In this document: piece by piece, positions 8,563 through 17,559 of the stretch
Layout of the letters: each line of letters starts with the position of its first letter
Position numbering within the stretch: the first letter of the stretch is position 1
Origin: Aeromonas caviae
GTDB taxonomy: Bacteria; Pseudomonadota; Gammaproteobacteria; Enterobacterales; Aeromonadaceae
DNA length: 64,000 nt
Direction: 5' to 3'
NCBI RefSeq assembly: GCF_000819785.1
Contig: NZ_CDBK01000044.1
Coordinates: 1 to 64,000 of the forward strand
Program-made: the position numbers and the translations under genes
The notes under the pieces: generated by a model
What the model was told of the DNA's origin: nothing
The model's database searches: none
Seen by the model: the letters and a program-made list of their open reading frames with translations, nothing else

Positions 8563-10728
8563 ATGTTCACCTTTTCCCGGGGGTTGCTGCTGGCTTGCCT
8601 GCTTGCTGCGCCCTGTTCCCATGCCAACGAAGAGTCCGCCATGCCTACAAGCGATACTTCCACCCAGCCTGTCATTGTCCCCCCGGTGGCTGCCAAGCAC
8701 CCCCATACCCTGAAAAAACACGGGGACACGCGCGTCGACAACTACTACTGGCTGCGTGACGACGAGCGGCAGAAGCCCGAGGTGCTGGACTATCTCAAGG
8801 CCGAGAATGCCTACACCGAGGCCATGCTTGCACCGATCAAGCCGCTGCGCGAGCAGCTCTACAAGGAGATGGTGGCCCGTATTCCCCAGCAGGACGAGTC
8901 TGTCCCCTATGTGAAGAACGGCTACCGTTATCAGACCCGTTACGAGCCGGGCAAGGAGTACGCCATCTACTCCCGCAGCAAGGTGGAAGGGGACGGGGCC
9001 TCCGCCCTGCTGCTGGATGGCAACCAGCGCGCCGAAGGCCACGAGTTCTATGCCCTGGGGGCGCTCGAGGTGAGCCGCAACAACCGTTGGTTGGCGGTGG
9101 CGGAAGATTATCTCTCCCGCCGTCAATACAGGATCCAGTTCCTCGATCTGGAGAGCGGCGCCTGGGCCGCCGACACCCTCGAGAACACCTCCGGCAACCT
9201 GGTGTGGGCCAACGACAGCAAGACGGTCTTCTACGTGCGCAAGCACCCCAAGACCCTGCTGCCCTACCAGGTCTATCGCCACGAGTTGGGCACGGACCCC
9301 GCGAAGGATATCCTGGTCTACGAGGAGAAGGACGACTCCTTCTATGTGAGCCTCTACGCCACCACCTCGGAAGATTTCATCGTCATCTCCCTCTCCAGCA
9401 CCACCACCAGCGAGGCGCGCCTCATTGATGCCAATGTGCCGGGCCAGACGCCACGCCTGTTCCTGCCCCGTCAGGTGGATCACGAATACAGCCTGGATCA
9501 CTACCGTGGTCGCTTCTATGTGCGCTCCAACAAGGACGGCAAGAACTTCGGCCTCTATGAGACCAAGGAGAGCCCGGTGGATCGCTGGAAGGCGGTGATC
9601 GCCCCCAATCCGGACGTGCTGCTGGAGAGCTATGCCCTGTTCAGGGACTGGCTGGTGCTGGAGGAGCGCAGCCAGGGGTTGACCCGGTTGCGTCAGGTCA
9701 ACTGGCAGAGCGGCGAACAGAAGGAGATCGCCTTCGACGATCCCGCCTATGTCACCTGGCTTGCCTACAACCCGGAGCCGGACACCAGCGCCCTGCGCTA
9801 TGGCTACTCCTCCATGACCACGCCGTCCTCCACCTATGAGCTCGACATGGACAGCGGCAAGCGGACTCTGCTCAAGCAGCAGCCGGTGGCGGGCTTCGTG
9901 CCTGCGCAATATGCCAGCGAGCGGCTCTGGATCACCGCCCGTGACGGCGTGGCCGTGCCGGTGTCGCTGGTCTATCGCAAGGACAAGTTCAAGAAGGCAG
10001 GGGGCGGTGAAGGCACCAATCCCCTGCTGGTCTACGGCTATGGCTCCTACGGCGCCAGCATGGACCCGGACTTCAGCAGCTCACGCCTGAGCCTGCTGGA
10101 CCGGGGTTTCGTCTACGCCATCGCCCATATCCGGGGTGGCGAGGAGCTGGGCCGCACCTGGTATGAAGAGGGCAAGCTGCTCAAGAAGCAGAACACCTTC
10201 AACGACTTCATCGACGTGACCGAGGCGTTGGTGGCGCAAGGCTACGGCGCCAGGGATCAGGTCTATGCCATGGGGGGCAGCGCCGGCGGTCTGCTGATGG
10301 GGGCCGTCATCAACCAGGCGCCCCAGCTCTATCGCGGCGTGGTGGCCCAGGTGCCCTTCGTCGATGTGGTCACCACCATGCTGGACGAGTCCATTCCCCT
10401 CACCACAGGGGAGTATGACGAGTGGGGCAACCCGAACAAGAAGCGCTACTACGACTACATGAAGGCCTACAGCCCCTACGATCAGGTCAAGGCCCAGGCC
10501 TACCCGAATCTGCTGGTGACCACGGGGCTGCACGACTCCCAGGTGCAGTACTGGGAGCCGGCCAAGTGGGTGGCCAAGCTGCGTGAGTTGAAGACGGATG
10601 ACAACCAGTTGCTGCTCAGCACCGACATGGAGGCCGGTCATGGCGGCAAGTCGGGCCGTTTCAAGGCCTATGAGGACATCGCCCTGGAGTTCGCCTTCAT
10701 TCTGGAGCTGGCTGGCAGCAAGGCGTGA
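8563..10728 (+). CDS. ptrB: exported oligopeptidase B (S9A prolyl oligopeptidase family)
   Basis: A 721-aa serine peptidase of the S9A family that cleaves short peptides after Lys/Arg. An N-terminal seven-bladed propeller is followed by an alpha/beta-hydrolase domain with nucleophile Ser573 in GGSAGG, Asp658 and His693. The YDEWGNP segment matches the acidic P1-binding region of oligopeptidase B. Unlike E. coli PtrB it begins with a signal-peptide-like segment ([21 protein letters not shown]), and the start is supported by AAAGGA seven bases upstream. A cytosolic form starting at Met27 is possible but its ribosome site is weaker. Monocistronic, between two terminators. Confidence 0.88.
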   Translation: MFTFSRGLLLACLLAAPCSHANEESAMPTSDTSTQPVIVPPVAAKHPHTLKKHGDTRVDNYYWLRDDERQKPEVLDYLKAENAYTEAMLAPIKPLREQLYKEMVARIPQQDESVPYVKNGYRYQTRYEPGKEYAIYSRSKVEGDGASALLLDGNQRAEGHEFYALGALEVSRNNRWLAVAEDYLSRRQYRIQFLDLESGAWAADTLENTSGNLVWANDSKTVFYVRKHPKTLLPYQVYRHELGTDPAKDILVYEEKDDSFYVSLYATTSEDFIVISLSSTTTSEARLIDANVPGQTPRLFLPRQVDHEYSLDHYRGRFYVRSNKDGKNFGLYETKESPVDRWKAVIAPNPDVLLESYALFRDWLVLEERSQGLTRLRQVNWQSGEQKEIAFDDPAYVTWLAYNPEPDTSALRYGYSSMTTPSSTYELDMDSGKRTLLKQQPVAGFVPAQYASERLWITARDGVAVPVSLVYRKDKFKKAGGGEGTNPLLVYGYGSYGASMDPDFSSSRLSLLDRGFVYAIAHIRGGEELGRTWYEEGKLLKKQNTFNDFIDVTEALVAQGYGARDQVYAMGGSAGGLLMGAVINQAPQLYRGVVAQVPFVDVVTTMLDESIPLTTGEYDEWGNPNKKRYYDYMKAYSPYDQVKAQAYPNLLVTTGLHDSQVQYWEPAKWVAKLRELKTDDNQLLLSTDMEAGHGGKSGRFKAYEDIALEFAFILELAGSKA

Positions 10729-10777
10729 TGGCCGGGCCCAAATGAAATCAGCTTGTTACCAAACCCCGTTCCGGCAG

Positions 10778-10795
10778 CCCCGGATCGGGGTTTTT
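10778..10795 (+). terminator. intrinsic terminator after the oligopeptidase gene
   Basis: CCCCG-GAT-CGGGG hairpin followed directly by TTTTT. Confidence 0.8.
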
Positions 10796-11257
10796 GCATC
10801 TTGGCGACAAAAACGTCATTAACGTCGTGTTTATGCTGTTCAGTATGCATTTCGCAATATAACGGACCAGGTTTCTAATCCTTGCCAGTCAAGGGTTGCG
10901 AAAGAATCTGGGCGTGTTTTTTATTGCTTCCCTTTGATAGTTCATGTAATTAATCAGCCCTTGAGAAATGAATGATCCGCTTCAAACTTCTCGCTATTTA
11001 AATCCGCCATTTTGCTGTTTTGTTTGATTTATGTTGGTGTTATGTGCTTAATCGGAGCGTTAATGCTTTTGAACTGACCCGTTTCTGGTCAGATCACCTC
11101 CGATCGGCATGACGCTGATTATCTCACCGCAGGATGATGGTGGCTTCTGGAAGGGCGCGTGCCGCTCGACCATTTCCTCATACGAGGTCGTATAGGCGAA
11201 CCCAGTCTTGATGCGGGTCTGTCTCATATTCTCCCGGGAAACGGGTGAAATAAATCA
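10796..11257. other. AT-rich upstream region of the TRAP transporter
   Basis: About 460 bases without a credible gene, clearly richer in A+T than its surroundings between 10800 and 11060. It holds two short dyads: CTGACC/GGTCAG around 11074-11092 and ATACGAGGTCGTAT at 11180-11193, the latter a plausible operator. The promoter for the transporter genes must lie here, but I cannot fix its elements. Confidence 0.5.
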
Positions 11258-12247
11258 ATGAAAAGGATGAAGAACATGAAAGGATTATCCTTGGCGTGCG
11301 CCTTGTCGGCGGCTCTGGTCGGTGTGTCGTTTGGTGGTCCGGTGCAAGCGCAGGAGCGCTTCGTGACCATAGGCACCGGCGGTCAGACCGGCGTCTACTA
11401 CGTGGCGGGCCAGTCCATCTGCCGCTTCCTCAACCGCGGCGCCGCCGATCACCAGATCAAGTGCAACGCCCCGGCCAGTGGCGGCGGTGTTGCCAACGTC
11501 AACGGCATCCGCTCCGGCGAATTCAACTTCGGCATCATGCAGTCCGACCACCAGTACAAGGCGATGAAGGGCGTCGAGCCGTTCAAGGCCGAAGGTCCGA
11601 TGGATGACATCCGCGCCGTCTTCTCCCTGCAGAGCGAAGTGTTCACCATCCTGGCCCGCAAGGACGCCAAGGTAGCCAGCTTCGACGACCTGAAGGGCAA
11701 GCGCGTCAACATCGGCAACCCGGGTTCCGGTCAGCGTGACACCTTTGAAGAGATCATGACCGTGAAGGGCTGGGACAAATCCGCCTTCAGCCTGGTCTCC
11801 GAACTGAAACCCGCCGAGCAGGCCTCTGCCCTGGGTGACAACAACATCGACGCCATGAGCTACTTCGTCGGCCACCCGAACGGCGCCATCCAGGAAGCCT
11901 CCACCACCACGGACACCGTGCTGGTGCCGGTCACCGGCCCCGAAATCGACAAGCTGCTGGCCGAGAAGAGCTACTACAGCAAGGCCGAGATCCCGGGTGG
12001 TCTCTACAAGGGCAGCCCGAACCCGACCCCGTCCATCGGTGGCAAGGCGGTGCTCTCCACCAGCGCCAAGGCTGACCCGGAAGTGGTCTACCAGCTGGTC
12101 AAGTCCGTGTTCGACAACCTGGACCGTTTCAAGCGCCTGCACCCGGCCTTCGCGGATCTGAAGGAAGCCGACATGATCAAGGTGGGTCTCTCCGCTCCGC
12201 TGCATGAAGGCGCTGTGCGTTACTACAAGGAACGTGGCTGGATGTAA
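11258..12247 (+). CDS. TAXI-family TRAP transporter solute-binding protein
   Basis: A 329-aa periplasmic binding protein with a signal peptide ending at PVQA-QE. The mature N terminus RFVTIGTGGQTGVYYVAG is the signature of TAXI (TRAP-associated extracytoplasmic immunogenic) receptors, and SGGGVANVNGIRSGEFNFG follows the family pattern. It delivers a small anionic substrate, often glutamate or another organic acid, to the permease encoded next. The first ATG is used here; an in-frame ATG at 11276, preceded by AAGGA, is an equally good start and leaves a shorter signal peptide. Confidence 0.92.
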   Translation: MKRMKNMKGLSLACALSAALVGVSFGGPVQAQERFVTIGTGGQTGVYYVAGQSICRFLNRGAADHQIKCNAPASGGGVANVNGIRSGEFNFGIMQSDHQYKAMKGVEPFKAEGPMDDIRAVFSLQSEVFTILARKDAKVASFDDLKGKRVNIGNPGSGQRDTFEEIMTVKGWDKSAFSLVSELKPAEQASALGDNNIDAMSYFVGHPNGAIQEASTTTDTVLVPVTGPEIDKLLAEKSYYSKAEIPGGLYKGSPNPTPSIGGKAVLSTSAKADPEVVYQLVKSVFDNLDRFKRLHPAFADLKEADMIKVGLSAPLHEGAVRYYKERGWM

Positions 12248-12274
12248 TCCGGCTGCGTCTTCGGATGTGCCCCG

Positions 12275-12303
12275 GACTCGCTCCTCCTTCGGGGGAGCGA
12301 GTC
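12275..12303 (+). promoter_or_regulatory. intercistronic hairpin between TRAP receptor and permease
   Basis: Ten-base perfect stem GACTCGCTCC / GGAGCGAGTC with no strong T run. In this position it probably acts as a partial terminator or an RNA-stabilising element, so that receptor message exceeds permease message. Confidence 0.55.
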
Positions 12304-12334
12304 TCATTTATTGCAGTACCTACAGAGTCACACT

Positions 12335-14899
12335 ATGCAGCAAACACAACAACAAGAGGCGCTCTCGGCCGAGGAGCTGATCGCCCAGGACGTCGGCGCC
12401 AGGCTGCCCGTCGGCCCCATGAGCTGGATCATCGCGGGTCTTGCGCTGATCTGGTCCCTGTTCCAGCTCTGGATTGCCTCGCCGCTGCCCTTCTCCCTCG
12501 GCATCGGCGTCCTCAACGACACTGAAACACGCTCGATTCATCTGGCCTTCGCCATCCTGCTCGCCTACCTGGTGTTCCCCGCCATGCGCAGCTCACCGCG
12601 AGACAGGGTTCCCCTTGCCGACATCGCCCTCGGCCTCGTCGGTGCCGCCGTCGCCAGCTATCTGTTCGTGATGTACCAGGAGCTTGCCCAGCGTCCCGGC
12701 AACCTGACCACAATGGACTTCGCGGTGGCCTGCGTCGGCATCCCGCTCCTGCTGGAAGCGGCCCGCCGCGCCCTGGGCCCGGCCCTGGCGGTCATCGCCA
12801 TCGTCTTCCTGGCCTACAGCCTGGCCGGTCCCTGGATGCCTTCCCTGCTGGCCCACCGCGGGGTGAGCCTGCATGCGCTGGCCAACCACCAGTGGATCAC
12901 CACTGAAGGGGTGTTCGGCATCGCCCTTGGGGTCTCCACCAGCTTCGTCTTCCTGTTCGTGCTGTTTGGCGCCCTGCTCGAGCGTGCCGGTGCGGGCCAT
13001 TACTTCATCCAGCTCGCCTTCAGCCTGCTGGGTCACTTGCGCGGCGGCCCGGCCAAGGCGGCCGTGGTCGCCTCGGCCCTGACCGGCGTCATCTCCGGCT
13101 CCTCCATCGCCAACGTGGTGACCACGGGCACCTTCACCATCCCCATGATGAAACGGGTCGGTTTCTCCAAGGAGAAGGCCGGCGCGGTGGAAGTGGCCTC
13201 TTCGGTCAACGGCCAGATCATGCCGCCGGTCATGGGGGCTGCAGCCTTCCTGATGGTGGAGTACGTGGGCATCCCCTATGTGGAGATCATCAAGCACGCC
13301 TTCCTGCCGGCGGCCATCTCCTACATCGCCCTGCTCTACATCGTGCACCTCGAGGCGCTCAAGCTCGGGATGCAGCCCATAGGCAACCGTCAGCCGCGCC
13401 CCTGGCTGCGCCGCTTGACCGGCTTCGCCTTCGGTGCCGCCCTCATCAGCGGCCTCTCCATGGCGGTCTACTACGGTCTGGGCTGGCTCAAGCCGGTACT
13501 GGGTGACTATGCCCTGCCGGGGATCAGCGTGCTGCTGGCCGTCGCCTACCTGGGGCTGCTGAAGATCGCCGCGAGCAACGCGCCGCTGCCGGCGGAAGAC
13601 CCGGACAAGCCACTGGACGAGCTGCCCGAGACCCGCGCCGTGCTGCTCTCCGGCCTGCACTTCCTGCTGCCCGTGGTGGTGCTGGTGTGGTGTCTGATGG
13701 TGGAGCGCCTCTCCCCCGGCCTGTCGGCCTTCTGGGGTTCGGTGATGCTCATCATCATCCTGCTGACCCAGCGACCGCTGCTGAACTGGCTGCGCACCGA
13801 CGGCAAGCATGACTACGGCTCCTTCACCGATGGCGTGGTGGACCTGCGCGAGGGGCTGATTGCCGGTGCCCGCAACATGATCGGCATCGGCATTGCCACC
13901 GCCACTGCCGGCATCATCGTCGGGGCCGTCTCCCAGACCGGCGTCGGCCTGGTACTGGCGGATCTGGTGGAGTTCCTCTCCATGGGCAACCTGCTGCTCA
14001 TGCTGATCCTCACCGCGCTGCTGAGCCTCATCCTCGGCATGGGGCTGCCGACCACTGCCAACTACATCGTGGTATCGAGCCTGCTGGCGCCGGTGATCGT
14101 CACCCTGGGTCAGCAGAACGGCCTCATCGTGCCGCTCATCGCGGTGCACCTGTTCGTCTTCTACTTCGGCATCATGGCGGACGTGACCCCGCCGGTGGGG
14201 CTGGCCTCGTTCGCCGCGGCCGCCGTCTCCAAGGGCGACCCCATCAAGACCGGGATCACGGCGTTCTACTACAGCCTGCGTACCGCAGCGCTGCCGTTCC
14301 TGTTCATCTTCAACACCGATCTGCTGCTCATCAACGTGGACTTCGCCCATGGCGTGCTGATCTTCATCGTGGCCACCATCGCCATGCTGATCTTCGCTGC
14401 CGCCACCCAGGGCTTCTTCCTGGTGAAGAGCCGCTGGTACGAGAGCGTGCTGCTGCTGCTGGTGGCCTTCACCCTGTTCCGTCCAGGCTTCTGGATGGAT
14501 CTGCTGCACGACCCGTATCGCGACACCGCCCCGGCCGAGCTGGTCCAGACCATGGGGCAGGTGGAGGCTGAAAGCACCCTGCGCCTGCGCATGGAAGGGG
14601 AAGATGCGGTGGGCAAGTTGCGCCGCTTCACCGTGCTGCTGCCGGTGCCTTCGGGCGTCAGTGGTGAGGATCGTCTGGCCAAGCTGGGGATCCAGACCTA
14701 TGAGCAGGACGGCAAGATCCTGATCGACACCGTCACCTTCGGCAGCCAGGCCGCCGATTTGGGGCTGGAGATGGATCAGCAGATCCTGAGCGTCAAGGCG
14801 CCCACCGAGCGCTGGCCCAAGGAGCTGATGTGGCTGCCGGGCTTCCTGCTGTTCGGGGCCGTGGTCTGGCTGCAACGCCGCCGGGTCGCTCGACCCTGA
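12335..14899 (+). CDS. TAXI-TRAP transporter fused permease (DctQM-type)
   Basis: An 854-aa polytopic inner-membrane protein in which the small (4TM) and large (12TM) TRAP subunits are fused, as is usual for TAXI systems. Signature stretches include SGSSIANVVTTGTFTIP and GLPTTANYIVVSSLLAP of the large subunit, plus VTPPVGLASFAAAA. The system imports its substrate using the sodium or proton gradient. The final roughly 150 residues form a soluble-looking segment between the last membrane helices. An in-frame TTG 24 bases upstream is a less likely start. It is in an operon with the receptor and is closed by the terminator at 14917. Confidence 0.92.
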   Translation: MQQTQQQEALSAEELIAQDVGARLPVGPMSWIIAGLALIWSLFQLWIASPLPFSLGIGVLNDTETRSIHLAFAILLAYLVFPAMRSSPRDRVPLADIALGLVGAAVASYLFVMYQELAQRPGNLTTMDFAVACVGIPLLLEAARRALGPALAVIAIVFLAYSLAGPWMPSLLAHRGVSLHALANHQWITTEGVFGIALGVSTSFVFLFVLFGALLERAGAGHYFIQLAFSLLGHLRGGPAKAAVVASALTGVISGSSIANVVTTGTFTIPMMKRVGFSKEKAGAVEVASSVNGQIMPPVMGAAAFLMVEYVGIPYVEIIKHAFLPAAISYIALLYIVHLEALKLGMQPIGNRQPRPWLRRLTGFAFGAALISGLSMAVYYGLGWLKPVLGDYALPGISVLLAVAYLGLLKIAASNAPLPAEDPDKPLDELPETRAVLLSGLHFLLPVVVLVWCLMVERLSPGLSAFWGSVMLIIILLTQRPLLNWLRTDGKHDYGSFTDGVVDLREGLIAGARNMIGIGIATATAGIIVGAVSQTGVGLVLADLVEFLSMGNLLLMLILTALLSLILGMGLPTTANYIVVSSLLAPVIVTLGQQNGLIVPLIAVHLFVFYFGIMADVTPPVGLASFAAAAVSKGDPIKTGITAFYYSLRTAALPFLFIFNTDLLLINVDFAHGVLIFIVATIAMLIFAAATQGFFLVKSRWYESVLLLLVAFTLFRPGFWMDLLHDPYRDTAPAELVQTMGQVEAESTLRLRMEGEDAVGKLRRFTVLLPVPSGVSGEDRLAKLGIQTYEQDGKILIDTVTFGSQAADLGLEMDQQILSVKAPTERWPKELMWLPGFLLFGAVVWLQRRRVARP

Positions 14900-14916
14900 T
14901 CATCACCCAATAAAAA

Positions 14917-14941
14917 ACGGCGCCTTCGGGCGCCGTTTTTT
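14917..14941. terminator. bidirectional intrinsic terminator
   Basis: ACGGCGCC-TTCG-GGCGCCGT with AAAAA before and TTTTT after. It serves the TRAP permease gene on the plus strand and the small minus-strand gene at 14988. Confidence 0.93.
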
Positions 14942-14987
14942 ATGCTGGGCTGTGATGCCGGCCGCTTCGGGCCATCAGTCCAGGGCA

Positions 14988-15146
14988 TCAGTTGGACTGG
15001 GTCTGCTTCTGTTTTTGCAGTTGGTCGAGGGTCTGCTGCTCCTGCGGGCTGAGGCCAAGCTGCTCGCAGGCCTGTTCAAAGCTGATGCCAAGATGGCACA
15101 TCATGATGTCGATAGCGGGCAGGTAGTTGGTCATAGCGTCTTCCAT
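14988..15146 (-). CDS. small hypothetical protein (52 aa)
   Basis: A 52-residue frame, MEDAMTNYLPAIDIMM at its start, followed by a region rich in Gln, Glu and Leu with LSPQEQQTLDQLQKQKQ, likely a short helical or coiled-coil tail; two cysteines are at 17 and 27. It is too short to be found by a 60-codon cutoff, but the ATG is preceded by an excellent ribosome site (GGAGGATC), codon use is like that of neighbours, and a bidirectional terminator follows. I do not recognise a family. Confidence 0.7.
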   Translation of the reverse strand: MEDAMTNYLPAIDIMMCHLGISFEQACEQLGLSPQEQQTLDQLQKQKQTQSN

Positions 15147-15318
15147 GGTGATCCTCCAGAACTGTCTCTTATGCCCGAGGGCGGGGATGGGGGCAATTAG
15201 ACTTTAGGTGTAGGGTGCCATCTGCTTCAGCCTCTGCCACTGGCCGGGGGAATTTGCTACTCTTGCGGGCACTAAAGAGGTTGCCGCCCCAGGGTGAGCA
15301 GCCGGTGAGGAGCAGGGC

Positions 15319-15945
15319 ATGTTATTGAGTTTCTTGATCATCGCATCGGGCTGGTGGCACATCCGCGCGGCTTACGGCTCAGACTCCCGTCAGTTCTACA
15401 TCAGCAAACCCCTGACCATGCTGTTCATCATCGCCCTGGCGTTTGGCTACCAGAGCGACGATCACAACGGCTCCCACGCCTGGATCCTGCTCGGTCTCTG
15501 CCTGTCGCTGGCGGGGGACGTGCTGCTGATGCTGCCACGGGATCGCTTCATCCAGGGGCTGGCGGCATTTTTTGTCGCTCACCTCTGCTACATCGTCGGT
15601 TTCGCCCAGGGGCCCCTGGTGCTCAAGCTGGTGGACGGCCTGCTGCTGTTGCTGGTGGCCGGCATGGTGTTCGGGCTCCTGTGGGGCCAGCTCGGCGAGA
15701 TGAGGATCCCCGTCTTCTGCTACATGCTGGTGATCATCGCCATGGCCTGGGTGGCCGCCGGTGCCTGGCATGCCTCTCTCACTGCCGGCAGCGCCGCCGC
15801 CCTGGTGGGGGCGCTGATGTTCCTCTTCTCCGACAGCATGCTGGCGCTGGACAGATTCCGCCGCCCCTTCCCCCATGCCACGGCCTGGATCATGAGCAGC
15901 TACTTCGCGGCACAGTTCCTGATCGCCGCCTCCCTGGCGGGCTGA
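15319..15945 (+). CDS. yhhN: YhhN-family membrane protein (lysoplasmalogenase-like)
   Basis: A 208-aa protein with about eight hydrophobic segments. The motif SLAGDVLLML with its conserved Asp, and FSDSMLAL with its conserved Asp, are those of the YhhN/TMEM86 family, whose animal members hydrolyse the vinyl-ether bond of lysoplasmalogen. In bacteria the substrate is unsettled. The start follows GAGGAG. It is monocistronic and converges on emrB over a shared terminator. Confidence 0.85.
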   Translation: MLLSFLIIASGWWHIRAAYGSDSRQFYISKPLTMLFIIALAFGYQSDDHNGSHAWILLGLCLSLAGDVLLMLPRDRFIQGLAAFFVAHLCYIVGFAQGPLVLKLVDGLLLLLVAGMVFGLLWGQLGEMRIPVFCYMLVIIAMAWVAAGAWHASLTAGSAAALVGALMFLFSDSMLALDRFRRPFPHATAWIMSSYFAAQFLIAASLAG

Positions 15946-15961
15946 CCGGCGGGCAGCCATG

Positions 15962-15986
15962 AAAAACGGGCCTTCTGGCCCGTTTT
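15962..15986. terminator. bidirectional terminator between yhhN and emrB
   Basis: AAAAA-CGGGCC-TTCT-GGCCCG-TTTT, symmetrical, so it can stop transcription from both converging genes. Confidence 0.88.
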
Positions 15987-16005
15987 GCTATGTGATCCCC
16001 ACCTT

Positions 16006-17559
16006 TCACGCCTCGACCGGTTCTGCGTCAGGGGCCCTCGGGGCCGGCTGCTTGAGCAGCAGCATCAGGGCGCTGGCGATCAGCAGGAAGATACCCATCA
16101 CGTAGAACACCTGGTTGTAGGCCATGATGGCCGCCTCGCGGCTGATGGTGTTCGACAGCATGGCCCGGGCCTGCAACTGGGCCTGCTCCGGCCCGGCTCC
16201 CTGGGCCATCATGTTCTGGGCCAGCTGCATCAGATAGGCCTGCCCCTCGATGCTGGTGGCGGCCAGGGTGCTGCCGATCTGGCTGACATGAGTCCGGGTG
16301 TCGTTGTCGATCAGGGTGGCGATGATGGCGATGCCAAAGGCGCCCCCCAGGTTGCGCAGCACGTTGAGCAGGGTCGAGGAAGAGGGGATCTCGTCCGGCG
16401 TCAGGCTGGCGGTCGCCACCAGGGAGAGGGGCACCATGATGAAGGGCTGCCCCAGGGCCCGCACGATGAGGGACTGGATCAGCTGGGGCCCGGCGTAGTC
16501 GGCATTCATGTTCACGTTCATGAAGCAGCTGATGGCGAAGACCAGAAAGCCGAAGCTCACCAGATAGCGCGGATCTATCTTGTGGGTCAGCTTGGGCACC
16601 AGGGGGAGCACCAGCAACTGGGGCAACCCCATCCACATCAGCACTTCACCGATTTCCAGGGCGTTGTAGTTGTGGATCTGGGTCATGTAGAGGGGCAGCA
16701 CATAGATGGAGCCCATCAACCCCATGCCGAGCACCAGGTAGGCGAAGCAGGCCAGGGCGAAGCGCGGGTTGTGCAGCAGCCGCAGGTTGACCAGGGGGTG
16801 GCGGCGCAGCAACTGGCTGATGACGAAGAACACCAGGGCCACCACCGAGATGACGGTGAGCCGCACGATGAAGCTCGAGCCGAACCAGTCCTCCCGGTTG
16901 CCCTCTTCCAGCACCACCTCCAGGAGTCCGAGCCCCACCGCCATGGTGAGGATACCGATGAGATCCACCCGCTTGATCACCTCCCAGTCCACGGGCTTCC
17001 TGTCCAGTCCGTGGGCCAGCATGGCCATCACCAGCAAGCCGGGCGGCACGTTCAGATAGAAGATGTAGTGCCAGGACATCTGCTCCGTCAGCCAGCCCCC
17101 CAGGGTCGGGCCGATGGCGGGGGCGAAGGTGGCGCACAGGCCGAACAGCGCCATGCCGGTGGCTCGCTTGTGCAGCGGCAGCAGGCTGACGATGAGGGAG
17201 AAGGCCATGGGGATCAGGGCCCCGCCGGTAAAGCCCTGCAGCGCCCGAAAGACGATCATGCTGGTGAGGTTCCAGCTGAACGAGCAGAGCACGGAGGCGA
17301 CGATGAAGGCGCCCGTGGTCCACAGCAGGTAGCGCCGCACGCTCAGTCCCCGGCTCAGCCAGCCGCTCAGCGGTATGGCGATCATCTCCGCCACCAGATA
17401 GGAGGTGGAGATCCAGGAGCTCTCGCTCAGGGTGGCCGAGAGCGCCCCCTGAATGTCTTTCAGGGAGGCGTTGGTTATCTGGATGTCGAGGATGGCCATG
17501 AAGGCGCCGATGAGGCCCCCCATGACCGCGATCCAGTTGCGACGTGGTATGGCGTCCAT
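16006..17559 (-). CDS. emrB: EmrB/QacA-type MFS multidrug efflux permease (DHA2)
   Basis: A 517-aa inner-membrane transporter with 14 predicted helices. The motif SSWISTSYLVAEMIAIPLSG and the GWLSRGLSVRRYLL loop are those of the EmrB family. With EmrA and an outer-membrane TolC it exports hydrophobic toxicants driven by protons. Its start codon overlaps the emrA stop by one base (TGATG), so the two are co-translated. No outer-membrane partner gene is present here. Confidence 0.92.
   Translation of the reverse strand: MDAIPRRNWIAVMGGLIGAFMAILDIQITNASLKDIQGALSATLSESSWISTSYLVAEMIAIPLSGWLSRGLSVRRYLLWTTGAFIVASVLCSFSWNLTSMIVFRALQGFTGGALIPMAFSLIVSLLPLHKRATGMALFGLCATFAPAIGPTLGGWLTEQMSWHYIFYLNVPPGLLVMAMLAHGLDRKPVDWEVIKRVDLIGILTMAVGLGLLEVVLEEGNREDWFGSSFIVRLTVISVVALVFFVISQLLRRHPLVNLRLLHNPRFALACFAYLVLGMGLMGSIYVLPLYMTQIHNYNALEIGEVLMWMGLPQLLVLPLVPKLTHKIDPRYLVSFGFLVFAISCFMNVNMNADYAGPQLIQSLIVRALGQPFIMVPLSLVATASLTPDEIPSSSTLLNVLRNLGGAFGIAIIATLIDNDTRTHVSQIGSTLAATSIEGQAYLMQLAQNMMAQGAGPEQAQLQARAMLSNTISREAAIMAYNQVFYVMGIFLLIASALMLLLKQPAPRAPDAEPVEA

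Noticed and set aside
7858-9909. A 683-codon open frame antisense to the DUF411 and oligopeptidase genes.
   Set aside because: It spans two well-supported genes and a terminator and has no recognisable domain or start signal.
12593-14875. A 760-codon open frame antisense to the TRAP permease gene.
   Set aside because: His/Gln/Gly-rich translation typical of the opposite strand of a high-GC membrane-protein gene. The plus-strand frame is a clear family member.
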